A DNA stretch of 64,000 nt from contig CAIWHP010000244.1 in NCBI GenBank assembly GCA_903912445.1, forward strand, positions 1 through 64,000, read 5' to 3'. The stretch is from an uncultured Lentisphaerota bacterium (lineage in GTDB: Bacteria; Verrucomicrobiota; Kiritimatiellia; CAIQIC01). The notes below the pieces were generated by a model. The model made no database searches, was not told where the DNA came from, and saw nothing but the letters and a program-made list of their open reading frames with translations. Positions 20,952 through 29,212 of the stretch are shown one piece after another. Position numbers and translations under genes: made by a program. Positions within the stretch are counted from its first letter, which is position 1; each line of letters starts with the position of its first letter.

Positions 20952-21959
20952 ATGAAGATCATTACGTTTGTAGATCGGGTGAAGTTGCATGCGCACGCGG
21001 GCAACGGCGGCAACGGCTGCCGCGCGTTCCGGCGCGACAAATACGAGCCGGAGGGCGGACCGTCCGGCGGCGATGGCGGCCGCGGCGGCAGCGTGATCCT
21101 GCGCGCCACCAAGAACTGCGCTTCGCTGCTCGACCTCTATTTCCAGCCGATCCAGCGCGCCGAGCATGGCGAGCCGGGCCGCGGCAAGGACCAGTACGGG
21201 CGGCATGGCGAGGACCGCATCGTGCTCGTGCCGATGGGCACGGAGGTCAGCGATGCCGAGACCGGCGAGTGGATCGGCGAGATCATCGACGATGGCGCGG
21301 AGATGACGGCGGCGCGGGGCGGCAAGGGCGGACTGGGCAACCGGCACTTCATCACCTCGTCACACCAGGCCCCGGTGGAAACCACCCCGGGCGAACGCGG
21401 CGAGCAGAAAAAATTGCTGCTGGAGATGAAGACCGTCGCGGATGTCGGGTTGGTCGGCTATCCGAACGCGGGCAAGTCGTCGCTGGTGCGCGCGATCAGC
21501 CTGGCGCGGCCCAAGGTCGGCGCCTATCCGTTCACGACGCTCTACCCGAACATCGGAACGGTGGAGTATGAGGACTTCAAGCGCGTCCGCGTGGCCGACA
21601 TCCCCGGCCTCATCAAGGGTGCCCACGACGGCACCGGGCTGGGCCACGACTTCCTGCGGCACATCGAGCGCACCCATTTCCTCCTGATCGTGCTCGACAT
21701 GGCCGGCACCGAGGGACGCAACCCGGTGGACGACTACCGGAACCTGCTGGAGGAGCTCAAGCTCCACCGCGCCGAACTGCTCGAGCGGCCGCGAAAAATC
21801 GTGGCGAACAAGATGGATCTGCCGGAGGCCGCGGATTACCTGAGGGAGTTCAAGCGCCGCACGCGCCAGAAGGTTTTGGAAATTTCCGCGGAGACCGGCC
21901 TCGGCATCGCGGAGCTGAAGCAGGCGCTGTACGATCACTTCTTCGCTGCGGGCGAGTAG
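20952..21959 (+). CDS. obgE: GTPase Obg
   Basis: A 335-residue Obg GTPase involved in late 50S ribosome assembly and stress signalling. The glycine-rich Obg fold occupies about residues 1-157 (GGNGCRAFRRDKYEPEGGPSGGDGGRGG). The G domain has G1 GYPNAGKSS (169-177), G3 DIPGL (216-220), G4 NKMD (286-289) and G5 SAETG (312-316). There is no C-terminal OCT domain, as in many bacteria. The true start is ATG 20952 (MKIITF). No rplU-rpmA ribosomal genes precede it, which is the usual arrangement elsewhere. Its last 25 bases overlap the 3' end of the convergent alginate lyase gene. Confidence 0.95.
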   Translation: MKIITFVDRVKLHAHAGNGGNGCRAFRRDKYEPEGGPSGGDGGRGGSVILRATKNCASLLDLYFQPIQRAEHGEPGRGKDQYGRHGEDRIVLVPMGTEVSDAETGEWIGEIIDDGAEMTAARGGKGGLGNRHFITSSHQAPVETTPGERGEQKKLLLEMKTVADVGLVGYPNAGKSSLVRAISLARPKVGAYPFTTLYPNIGTVEYEDFKRVRVADIPGLIKGAHDGTGLGHDFLRHIERTHFLLIVLDMAGTEGRNPVDDYRNLLEELKLHRAELLERPRKIVANKMDLPEAADYLREFKRRTRQKVLEISAETGLGIAELKQALYDHFFAAGE

Positions 21960-23134
21960 AAGTCGGTCCACATTTTTTCATCGCCGGCGACGGCCAGCCG
22001 GGCGAGCGCCTGTTCGTAGGCCGGCTCCTGATAGGCCGCGGCGGCCAGCCGCAGGAGGTTGGCCAGCGGCGAGAAGTTTTCCTTGCTGATCTGCTTGTGC
22101 TCCCACCCTTTGGAGCCCAGCGCGTAGGGCAACACCCAGTCGAACGCGGCGCGGAGGCTGCGCCCGTCCTGCGTCCGGTAATGCCACAGCTCCACCCCGA
22201 CCTGCTCGCCGAGCCGCGCGAGCGTGAAGAGCGCCTGCAGATTGAAGAGCGTGTAGTTGACCGAGAGCGTGCGGCCCAGCTCGCGCGGCTGCCGGCCGTC
22301 CGGTTCGATCTGCGCGGCGATGCGCCTCGTCTTGACGGACTCCAGGATTTCATGTGCCTGCGCGCGGTCGCCGATGAAGAGCGCGAGGGCGGCGGTTTGC
22401 GCATCGTACCAGCAGCCGTGGTTGTTGCAGGCCTCGGCTTCCTTCCGCCCGTTCGGGCTGGTGCGCAGCCACGTCAGCAGCTCGCGGAACCAGGCCTGCA
22501 ACTGCTGCTCGTCCGCGGCGCTCCAGCCGGGTGCGCCGTGCAGCAGCAGGATGTCGTCGAGCAGCTGCGGCAGCTCGTGGAAATCAATGATGCCGCTGGC
22601 GCGGCCGAGGTCATGGCCCTTGAGCATCTGCGCATGCTTGAGGTGGGGGTTCATGCGCGTCGCGGCATCGAGGAACCACACGCGGAGCTGGCGCGCGGCG
22701 CCCGCGGCATATTTTTCCTCGCCGGAGAAATACCAGGCCTGCGCCAGGTTGTGCACGGCCCGCTGCATCCGGCCCCAGGTCAGGCTGTCGTATTCCTTGC
22801 ACTCCGGGTTCGGCTCGCCGTCGCGGTTAACGTACGGCAGCCCGTTGGGCCGGGCCGGGTCCGGCCAGCCGTAGCGCGAGAGGCTGACGTAGTCGTGCGG
22901 GTCGAGCCCCGGCTGCGGATGTTGCTTGGTGGTGACGCTGTAGGGCTCCAGGCGCAGGAACTTGTCGGCCTCGCGCCGCAGCTGCCGGAGCGGCTCCGCG
23001 GTGCTGCCGGCGCCGGCCTGTGTCAGCTCGCGCTGCCGGGCGAGATTTTCGCCGCGCAGCAGGAGCGTCGCAGGCCCGGCGGCGCGCACGCCGCCGGCAA
23101 GGAGCAGGAGCGGCAGCAGGAAAGGCAGGTGCAT
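21935..23134 (-). CDS. Secreted alginate lyase family protein (PL5-like)
   Basis: A 399-residue exported protein: signal peptide MHLPFLLPLLLLAGGVRA, then an all-alpha (alpha/alpha toroid) alginate-lyase domain. Family-type residues are visible: NNHG (N238, H239), SVNYTLFNLQ (Y294 as candidate catalytic tyrosine), and the early conserved stretches DYVSLSRYGWPDP and NRDGEPNPE. Such enzymes cut mannuronate-containing alginate by beta-elimination, releasing unsaturated sugars. It overlaps obgE by 25 bases on the opposite strand. Upstream on the same strand lie a ferredoxin (10-base gap) and a beta-barrel protein, so the three may be cotranscribed. Sugar specificity is unproven. Confidence 0.85.
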   Translation of the reverse strand: MHLPFLLPLLLLAGGVRAAGPATLLLRGENLARQRELTQAGAGSTAEPLRQLRREADKFLRLEPYSVTTKQHPQPGLDPHDYVSLSRYGWPDPARPNGLPYVNRDGEPNPECKEYDSLTWGRMQRAVHNLAQAWYFSGEEKYAAGAARQLRVWFLDAATRMNPHLKHAQMLKGHDLGRASGIIDFHELPQLLDDILLLHGAPGWSAADEQQLQAWFRELLTWLRTSPNGRKEAEACNNHGCWYDAQTAALALFIGDRAQAHEILESVKTRRIAAQIEPDGRQPRELGRTLSVNYTLFNLQALFTLARLGEQVGVELWHYRTQDGRSLRAAFDWVLPYALGSKGWEHKQISKENFSPLANLLRLAAAAYQEPAYEQALARLAVAGDEKMWTDFYSPAAKK

Positions 23135-23144
23135 GGGCCGCTCC

Positions 23145-23453
23145 TCACGGGGCCGGGGCCGCGGCGGCGGCCTCGACGGCCTCCAGCAGCTGCGGCAGGT
23201 CGGCCGGGGTCACGCCGCTGAACCAGATGGCTTGGGGATACAGCATAACGTTCGGGCCCCGCGCGCAGAGGCCGAGACAGCCGGCGGCCGAGACGCGCAC
23301 GCGACCCTTGAGGTGCGGCCGCTGTGCCACCGCGTCTTTGAGTTGTTCACGGAGTAGAACGGACTGACCGTCGGCGCAGGACTTGCGCTCGCCGTGGCGG
23401 TCGTTGGTGCAGACCAGCACGTGGCAGAGGTAGGGACTGACCGCGCGCTGCAT
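23145..23453 (-). CDS. (2Fe-2S) ferredoxin domain protein, thioredoxin-fold
   Basis: A 102-residue protein starting at the ATG at 23453 (MQRAVSPYLC); a longer in-frame start at 23501 would overlap the upstream gene. Cysteines at about C15, C26, C59 and C63 (VCTNDRHGERKSC ... CLGLC) match the cluster ligands of thioredoxin-fold [2Fe-2S] ferredoxins like Aquifex Fd4 and NuoE-like proteins. It would act as a small electron carrier in the cytoplasm. It sits between genes for a beta-barrel protein and alginate lyase with gaps of 16 and 10 bases, but no redox partner is visible nearby. Confidence 0.85.
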   Translation of the reverse strand: MQRAVSPYLCHVLVCTNDRHGERKSCADGQSVLLREQLKDAVAQRPHLKGRVRVSAAGCLGLCARGPNVMLYPQAIWFSGVTPADLPQLLEAVEAAAAAPAP

Positions 23454-23469
23454 AGGTTGTCCGTGGGGC

Positions 23470-24216
23470 TTAGAAGCTGTAGGCAACCTTGACGGTGCCA
23501 TTCCAGCTCTCGTCGGTGTGCTGGGTCTTGCCGCCGTAGATGCCGATCAGCAGGTTCTCGATCGGCTTGTAGACCATGCCGCCTTCAAACGTGACCGGGT
23601 GGCCGGCGGCATAGGTCTGGTCCGAGCCGCTGACTTCGGTGACGAGCGCGAACTGCTCGTCGAGGTTCCAGACGATCGAACCGGAGACGATGATCGTATC
23701 GTTCTTAAGCAGGGGGTCGTTGGTCGTGAGGTGCGCGCCGGTGATGTCCAGCGCCCAGTCCACGCACTCCCACGTCTTGGTGCCCAGCGTCACGCCGCCG
23801 AGGATCGAGACGTCGCCCGAGCCGTAGCCCTTGTCCTGGTCGCCGGTCGGGAAACGGATTTCGAGGTGCGGCATGATGTAGGGGAACTTGAAGATGTCCT
23901 CGTAGGGCAGCACTTCAAAGCCGAGGCCGATATCGCCGATGCCGCTCAGGTTGGCGCCGAAGCCGTTCTTGACGCGCGTCTGATGATAGGGCGCAAAGGC
24001 GTAGGCGGCGAGGTTGCCGAACAGGCCATACCGGGCGTAGATGCTTTCCGTATACCCGCTCAGGTTGGGGTATTGATGGGTGTTGGCGAAGGCCCCGAGT
24101 TCCAACTGGCCCTTCTCCGGGAGCTGGTTTTCCCTGGTGAACAGCGTCCGCAACGGCTCCGCCGAAGCGGTCATAACCATGCTCACCAGCGCGGCCCCGA
24201 TCAGTATTTTCTTCAT
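23470..24216 (-). CDS. Predicted outer-membrane beta-barrel protein
   Basis: A 248-residue exported protein. A clear signal peptide (MKKILIGAALVSMVMTASA) is followed by alternating short amphipathic strands rich in glycine and aromatic residues, and it ends VKVAYSF, with a C-terminal phenylalanine as in BAM-inserted outer membrane proteins. No charged channel motif or named porin family is recognisable to me. It could be a small porin or a transporter-like barrel. It is first in a minus-strand set with ferredoxin and alginate lyase; a role in taking up oligosaccharides released by the lyase is speculation. The 223-base gap upstream to the divergent thioredoxin-like gene contains G+C-rich hairpin-forming sequence. 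Confidence 0.72.
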   Translation of the reverse strand: MKKILIGAALVSMVMTASAEPLRTLFTRENQLPEKGQLELGAFANTHQYPNLSGYTESIYARYGLFGNLAAYAFAPYHQTRVKNGFGANLSGIGDIGLGFEVLPYEDIFKFPYIMPHLEIRFPTGDQDKGYGSGDVSILGGVTLGTKTWECVDWALDITGAHLTTNDPLLKNDTIIVSGSIVWNLDEQFALVTEVSGSDQTYAAGHPVTFEGGMVYKPIENLLIGIYGGKTQHTDESWNGTVKVAYSF

Positions 24217-24439
24217 TGTGAACTCCTATCGGCACGCCCAAAGGCGGGGCACACTTTAAGCAACGCCGCGGAAAATGCCACAAAAAAAAACGCATCCCCG
24301 GTTTTTCTTTTGCCGGGACCGCGCGCGCGTACCACCCCCGCACAGGGGTTCGGCGGATGTTTACGGGCCGGCCCGGGGCGCCGGGCCGTTTGACCGGCGC
24401 GGCGTCCGGCGTATCTTCAGCGAACCAAAGGATGCCCCT

Positions 24440-25021
24440 ATGAACTTCACCTTGCAGCTTGGACAACCGGCGCCGGCGTTCCGGCTGCCGGCCACGGACG
24501 GCCGGACCTACAGCCTCGCGGACTTCCACGCCGCACCGGTGCTGGTGCTCTTCTTCACCTGCAACCATTGTCCCTACGTCCTCGGCTCGGACGAGGTCAC
24601 GCGCCGCACCGCAGACAAGTTCGCGGCGCACGGCGTCCAGTTTGTCGGCATCAATGCCAACAGCCCGCACACCTATCCCGAGGACGACTTTCCGCACATG
24701 GTCGCGCGGATGCAGGAGCACAAGTTCCCCTGGCTCTATCTGCACGACGCGACCCAGGAGCTCGCCCGCGCCTACGGGGCGCTGCGGACACCGCACTTCT
24801 ACGTCTTCGACCGGGACCGCAAGCTGGTCTACACCGGCCGCGGCATCGACAGCCCGCGCGACGCTTCGAAGCTGAAGGTCAACGACCTCGAACGGGCCTT
24901 GGAAGACCTCTGCGCCGGCCGGCCGGTGCGCGTGCCCGTGACCAACCCCGTCGGATGCAACGTGAAGTGGGAGGGCCGGGACGCACACTGGATGCCGCCG
25001 GACGCGTGCGACCTGGTGTGA
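24440..25021 (+). CDS. Thioredoxin family protein (AhpC/TSA-redoxin domain)
   Basis: A 193-residue redoxin. After a short N-terminus ([12 protein letters not shown]) the redox centre reads TCNHCPYV (C41 and C44), typical of a family of peroxiredoxin-like thioredoxins with CxxCPY centres. The conserved GINANSP and RTPHFYVFD follow. The C-terminal region has two further cysteines (PVGCNVKW and PDACDLV). No signal peptide, so probably cytoplasmic. Start chosen at ATG 24440 (MNFTLQ), with purine-rich AAAGGATG seven bases before it. Reductive partner and substrate are unknown. Confidence 0.85.
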   Translation: MNFTLQLGQPAPAFRLPATDGRTYSLADFHAAPVLVLFFTCNHCPYVLGSDEVTRRTADKFAAHGVQFVGINANSPHTYPEDDFPHMVARMQEHKFPWLYLHDATQELARAYGALRTPHFYVFDRDRKLVYTGRGIDSPRDASKLKVNDLERALEDLCAGRPVRVPVTNPVGCNVKWEGRDAHWMPPDACDLV

Positions 25022-25088
25022 GCAACACCGCGCTTTACGCCGCGCCGCACTTCGGCTACGGTGTGCGCCCGCACACGAAAGGCTAACC

Positions 25089-25949
25089 ATGCAGATCACG
25101 GTGAACGGCGAGAAGATCGAAGACGCGGCCCTGGAGCGCGAACGCGAAACAGCCCGGCGCGAGCACGCCGACTGGACCGAGGCGCAGGTCAACGAGCGCG
25201 CCCGCGAGGCCATCGTCGAGTGGGCCCTCATCCGGCAGGAGGCCGTGCAGTTCGCCCCCGAGCCGCCCGCCGACGAGGTCGAGGCCGAGTTCACGAAGCT
25301 GACCGAAAGCCACGGCGGCAAGACCGAATTTTTCCGGCGCTACAACCTGACCGGCCGCGACGAGCAGCGCATCCGCGCCGACCTCGCGCAGCAGCTCCGC
25401 GTGACGCGCTTCCTCGCCGATCTCTCCCGCAACGTGCCGGCGCCCGACGAGGCCGCGGTCGCCGCCTTCTTCGCGGCCCACGCCGCCGAGTTCGCCGAGC
25501 CGGAGCAGCGCCACGTCGCGCACATCGTCCGCCATCCGCGCAGCCAGGAGGAGGCCGACAAGGCCTTCGCCGAGATGCTCGCGGTGCGCCAGCGCCTGCT
25601 CGCGGGCGAAAAGCTCCTCGAGGTGGCGGCCAAGGAATCGGAGTGCCACGACAGCAGCCCCGACCTCGGCTTCTTCCCCCGCGGCCAGATGGTGCCGGAG
25701 TTCGAGGTCGTCGCCTTCTCGCTGAACCTCGGCGAGATCTCGCCCATCTTCCAGACCCAGTTCGGCTTCCACATCGCCACCGTCCTCGAGTGCAAGGCCG
25801 CGCGGCCCAAGACGCTCGACGAGTGCCGCGCGGAGATCGGCGAGCGCCTACACCACGACCTGAAGAACGATTCCATCGGCCACTGGGTGGACGCCAAAAA
25901 GTCCGTCGCCAAAATCGTCGTCGTGGACGACGACAAGCCCAAGGCCTGA
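25089..25949 (+). CDS. Parvulin-type peptidyl-prolyl isomerase (PpiC/SurA family)
   Basis: A 286-residue protein with an N-terminal SurA/NifM-like helical region and a parvulin domain at about residues 135-245 (QRHVAHIVRHPRSQEEA, SPDLGFFPRGQMVPEFE, TQFGFHIATVLE), the core signature of PpiC rotamases. It lacks a signal peptide or lipobox, so it would act in the cytoplasm, unlike SurA or PrsA. These enzymes accelerate proline isomerisation during folding. The C-terminal tail is lysine-rich (VVVDDDKPKA). It starts 67 bases after the thioredoxin-like gene and may share its transcript. Confidence 0.85.
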   Translation: MQITVNGEKIEDAALERERETARREHADWTEAQVNERAREAIVEWALIRQEAVQFAPEPPADEVEAEFTKLTESHGGKTEFFRRYNLTGRDEQRIRADLAQQLRVTRFLADLSRNVPAPDEAAVAAFFAAHAAEFAEPEQRHVAHIVRHPRSQEEADKAFAEMLAVRQRLLAGEKLLEVAAKESECHDSSPDLGFFPRGQMVPEFEVVAFSLNLGEISPIFQTQFGFHIATVLECKAARPKTLDECRAEIGERLHHDLKNDSIGHWVDAKKSVAKIVVVDDDKPKA

Positions 25950-26022
25950 GCCCGTTGCGCCGATTTCCCGCATTGACATTGCGCGGGGGGGCGCGGAAAA
26001 TACGCCGCGTCTGGATGTACTT

Positions 26023-26400
26023 ATGCTTTCCGACGCCACATGGCAGGCGCTGCAGAAGCGGCTGGGACGTTCCAGCTTCCGCGCCAAGTTCCGGCTCTCC
26101 GAGAAGGAGCTGATCTACGCCCGGGACCGCGGCCTCGTAGTGCTCGCCACCCACGCCCGCGATTTCGTCACCCGCCGCGTCGCGCCGCGCGATCCGCCCA
26201 ACGAGGGCAAGCAGACGCCAACGACCGGGCACCCGGTGTTCGTGGCCCAGCACGCCACGGCCACCTGTTGCCGCGGCTGCCTCGCCAAGTGGCACAAGAT
26301 CCCCGCAGGCAGGAAGCTCACCGTGGCGCAGATCAGCTACGTCACCGACGTCCTGCTCCACTGGCTGGGCGACCAGCTCGCCGCGCCCAAGTCCAAGTGA
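26023..26400 (+). CDS. DUF4186 family protein
   Basis: A 125-residue protein with the highly conserved pattern of the DUF4186 family: RSSFRAKFRL, VLATHARDFVTRR, NEGKQTPTTGHPVFVAQHATATCCRGC, then KWHKIPAG. The paired cysteines CCRGC and nearby histidines suggest a metal site. The function of the family is unknown to me. It stands alone between the parvulin gene and a secreted glycosidase-like gene, with a 183-base gap downstream. Confidence 0.88.
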   Translation: MLSDATWQALQKRLGRSSFRAKFRLSEKELIYARDRGLVVLATHARDFVTRRVAPRDPPNEGKQTPTTGHPVFVAQHATATCCRGCLAKWHKIPAGRKLTVAQISYVTDVLLHWLGDQLAAPKSK

Positions 26401-26583
26401 ACGTGCCGCCGCCTGCTGGTTCGCGCCCCGCTCCCCCGCCAAACCCGCTCCTGCGCCCGACCGACAGGCTCGTGAAGGCTGCCAGGCAGGGACTCGGCGC
26501 ACCCACGGCAGGGACCTCGCCCCGTAGGTCGGTTTGTGTTGCGCGCGCTTGTGTCGGAGGGTGCCTTGGGCATACAAAGGCGC

Positions 26584-29166
26584 ATGCGAAGCACCGTTTT
26601 TCTGCTCACACTGTTGGCCACTCCAGCCTCTGCGCCAGCGCTCGAAGTCCGCGTGGACTCCACCGGCGGCGCGCCGCGCCTCTGCGTGGATGGCCAGCCC
26701 GTCCGTGCGCGGATGTTTTATGGCGCGCCCAACACCGGCCCGCTGAAAGTCGGCACCGCGCCCGGCGAGGTCGCTTTCGAGTTCACGGCTTTGGAGTCCG
26801 AGCCGGAGCATGCCACGCTCCACTTTCGATTCGGTCACCAGCCCGGCGAGATTGACCTGTGCAACCTGCGCGTGGTGGATCTCGGCAACGGCCGCGACGT
26901 GCTCGGCGGCGAGGGTTTCCAAGGCTTGGAAAAGGGACTCGCTGCTTTTTCCAAGGCTTGGAACAGCTGGCCGCCCGGCCCGCAAAACACCGTCGCCACC
27001 GTGACGAACGCGCCGGGCGCGGGCCGCGCCGGCCAGCCCGCGTTGCGTGTGACGCTGCGCGAACCGCCCAACGGTATCTGGCCGGACTTTCACTTTTATC
27101 ACCGCGACAACCTCGCGCTGGAAAAAGGCCACCGCTACCGCGTCAGCTTCTGGTGCCGCGCCTCGGCGCCGCGTTCGCTGCAGGTGGCGTTCCATCGCCC
27201 CGGCCCGCACTATGACTGGCTCGGCGGGCCGGACAACGGCTACGAGGCGCAGATCAAAATGGCCGCGGCCGCCGGTGCGCGCTTCATCACCTTCCCGATC
27301 AACCTGCCGTGGCCCAAGCCCGGCGCCGCGCCCGACTGGCGCGCGGTGGACCTCGCCTGCCAGCGTGTGCTCGATATGGATCCGCGCGTGCTGCTGCTGC
27401 CGCGCATCGGCATGGATGCGCCCGGCGGGTGGCTGGATGCGCATCCAGACTGCGAAATGCGCTGGGACCGGCCGCTGGAGAAACACCGCTACGCCGTCGT
27501 CTATGCGCCCGAGTATCGCCGCGAAGCCACGCAGAACCTCGCCGCGCTCATCGCGCATCTTGAGGAGAAATTCGGCGCGCGCATCGCCGGTTATCATCCG
27601 TGCGGCCAGAACACCGGCGAATGGTTCTATCCCGAAACGTGGGCCGCCGCGCTCAGCGGCTACGCACCCGCCGACGCGCTCGCCTGGCGCGCCTGGCTGC
27701 GCGCGCGCTACCGCGACGACGCGGCCCTGCGCACGGCCTGGCGCGACGAAGCGGCCACGCTGGACGCCGCCGTCGTGCCGCCACCGACCGAGCGGCTCGC
27801 CGCGCCGCACGGCGCGCTGCGCGATCCGCTAGCGGAGCGGCGGCTGCTGGATTTCGCCGATTTCCGGCAGGAAGGCATGGCAGAGACCGTCTGCCAGCTG
27901 GCCCACGCGGTGCGCACCGCCAGCGCGGGGCGCAAGCTGGTCTGCTTCTTCTACGGCTATCTCTTCGAGTTTGGGCCGATCCACGAGGGCCCGGCCAAGG
28001 CGGGCCACTATGCGCTGCGCCGCCTGCTCGATTCCCCCGACGTGGACGTGCTCTGCTCGCCGATCTCCTACTTCGACCGCGGCCTGGGCGAGAGCGCGCC
28101 CGCGATGACCGCCGCCGAGAGCGTCGCGCTCGCCGGCAAAATGTGGCTGTATGAGGACGATACGCACACGTATCTCGCCAGCGGCGAACCGCCCGGCGCG
28201 CGCCAGCACGTGGACACGCGCGAAAAGACCGTCTGCGAGCTGCGGCGCAACACCGCGCAGTGCGCCCTGCGCAACTTCGCCACGTGGTGGATGGACCTCG
28301 GCGCGACCGGCTGGTTCAACGACCAGGGCCTGTGGGACGAAATGCGCCGGCTCGACGCGCTCGACGCGCCGCTGCTCAAGCAGCCGCGCGCGTTCCGCCC
28401 GGAGATCGCCGCCGTGATCGACGAGCTCGCCGTGCGCGAGGTGGCCGCCGGCGCCGAAACGCTCGTGCGCCCCGGCATCTATGAGGTGCGCCGGCCGCTC
28501 GCGCGCCTCGGCGCGCCGTGCGGCTATTATCTGCAGGACGATGTCGCCGCCGGCCGCGTCAACGCGAAGCTGTACGTCTTCCTGACGCCGTGGCGGGTCG
28601 ACGCGGCGCAACGCGAGAAGCTCCAGCAGGCCACGCGCGGCGCGCTGCGCCTCTGGTGCTACGCGCCCGGGCAAGAGATGACCGGCTTTCAGTTCCACCG
28701 GCTCACGAATGTTGTGGCGTGGGCCACGCCCACCGCCGCGGGCCGCCAACTCGGCTTGGCGACCGAGTTCGGCGCGAAGCGTTCCCTTCAGCCGCTGTAT
28801 GCCGTCACCGATGCCAAGCCGGAGGAAATCCTCGCGACCTATCCCGATGGTTCGGCCGCGGTCGCCCTGCGTCGCGGCAAGACCGGCGGCGATCTCTTCG
28901 TCGGCGTGCCGGGCCTGACCAGCGACCTGCTGCGGCTCGCTGCGCGCACCGCCGGCGCGCACCTCATCACGCAGCTCGACTGCAACGTCCACGCCAACGG
29001 CCCGTTCATTTCGCTCCACGCCTCCCAGGACGGCCGGCTGGAGATCGACACCGGCCGCCCCGGCCCCGTCCGCGACCTGTTGACCGGCGAGCAGCTCGGC
29101 ACGGGCCCGAAAGTATTCTGGGATGCAAAATTCGGTGAGTCGAAAATCCTGGTGTGCGACGAATAG
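26584..29166 (+). CDS. Secreted GH42-like glycosidase with carbohydrate-binding module
   Basis: About 860 residues from ATG 26584: signal peptide MRSTVFLLTLLATPASAPA, a beta-sandwich carbohydrate-binding-like region (about 20-210) and a TIM-barrel of the GH42-like beta-galactosidase type (about 220-630). CGQNTGEW (E about 346) is the candidate acid/base, and KMWLYEDDTHTY near 520 is where the nucleophile is expected. Codons of the binding region (about residues 110-127) are supplied by two TTCCAAG dyads, reading GFQGLEKGL and AFSKAWNSW. The C-terminal ~230 residues resemble the trimerisation and beta-sandwich tail of such enzymes. Substrate unknown; a galactoside is plausible. Confidence 0.72.
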   Translation: MRSTVFLLTLLATPASAPALEVRVDSTGGAPRLCVDGQPVRARMFYGAPNTGPLKVGTAPGEVAFEFTALESEPEHATLHFRFGHQPGEIDLCNLRVVDLGNGRDVLGGEGFQGLEKGLAAFSKAWNSWPPGPQNTVATVTNAPGAGRAGQPALRVTLREPPNGIWPDFHFYHRDNLALEKGHRYRVSFWCRASAPRSLQVAFHRPGPHYDWLGGPDNGYEAQIKMAAAAGARFITFPINLPWPKPGAAPDWRAVDLACQRVLDMDPRVLLLPRIGMDAPGGWLDAHPDCEMRWDRPLEKHRYAVVYAPEYRREATQNLAALIAHLEEKFGARIAGYHPCGQNTGEWFYPETWAAALSGYAPADALAWRAWLRARYRDDAALRTAWRDEAATLDAAVVPPPTERLAAPHGALRDPLAERRLLDFADFRQEGMAETVCQLAHAVRTASAGRKLVCFFYGYLFEFGPIHEGPAKAGHYALRRLLDSPDVDVLCSPISYFDRGLGESAPAMTAAESVALAGKMWLYEDDTHTYLASGEPPGARQHVDTREKTVCELRRNTAQCALRNFATWWMDLGATGWFNDQGLWDEMRRLDALDAPLLKQPRAFRPEIAAVIDELAVREVAAGAETLVRPGIYEVRRPLARLGAPCGYYLQDDVAAGRVNAKLYVFLTPWRVDAAQREKLQQATRGALRLWCYAPGQEMTGFQFHRLTNVVAWATPTAAGRQLGLATEFGAKRSLQPLYAVTDAKPEEILATYPDGSAAVALRRGKTGGDLFVGVPGLTSDLLRLAARTAGAHLITQLDCNVHANGPFISLHASQDGRLEIDTGRPGPVRDLLTGEQLGTGPKVFWDAKFGESKILVCDE
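26916..26963 (+). repeat. Palindromic repeat cluster D (two dyads inside a coding region)
   Basis: Dyads at 26916-26933 (TTTCCAAGGCTTGGAAAA) and 26947-26963 (TTTTCCAAGGCTTGGAA), both near-perfect; centres 26924 and 26956, 32 bp apart. They are in frame within the GH42-like gene and keep its frame open. Confidence 0.92.
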
Positions 29167-29212
29167 ACAAATCCACCGGCCACCAACGTCCAAGGTTTGG
29201 GAACTGAGTCGC

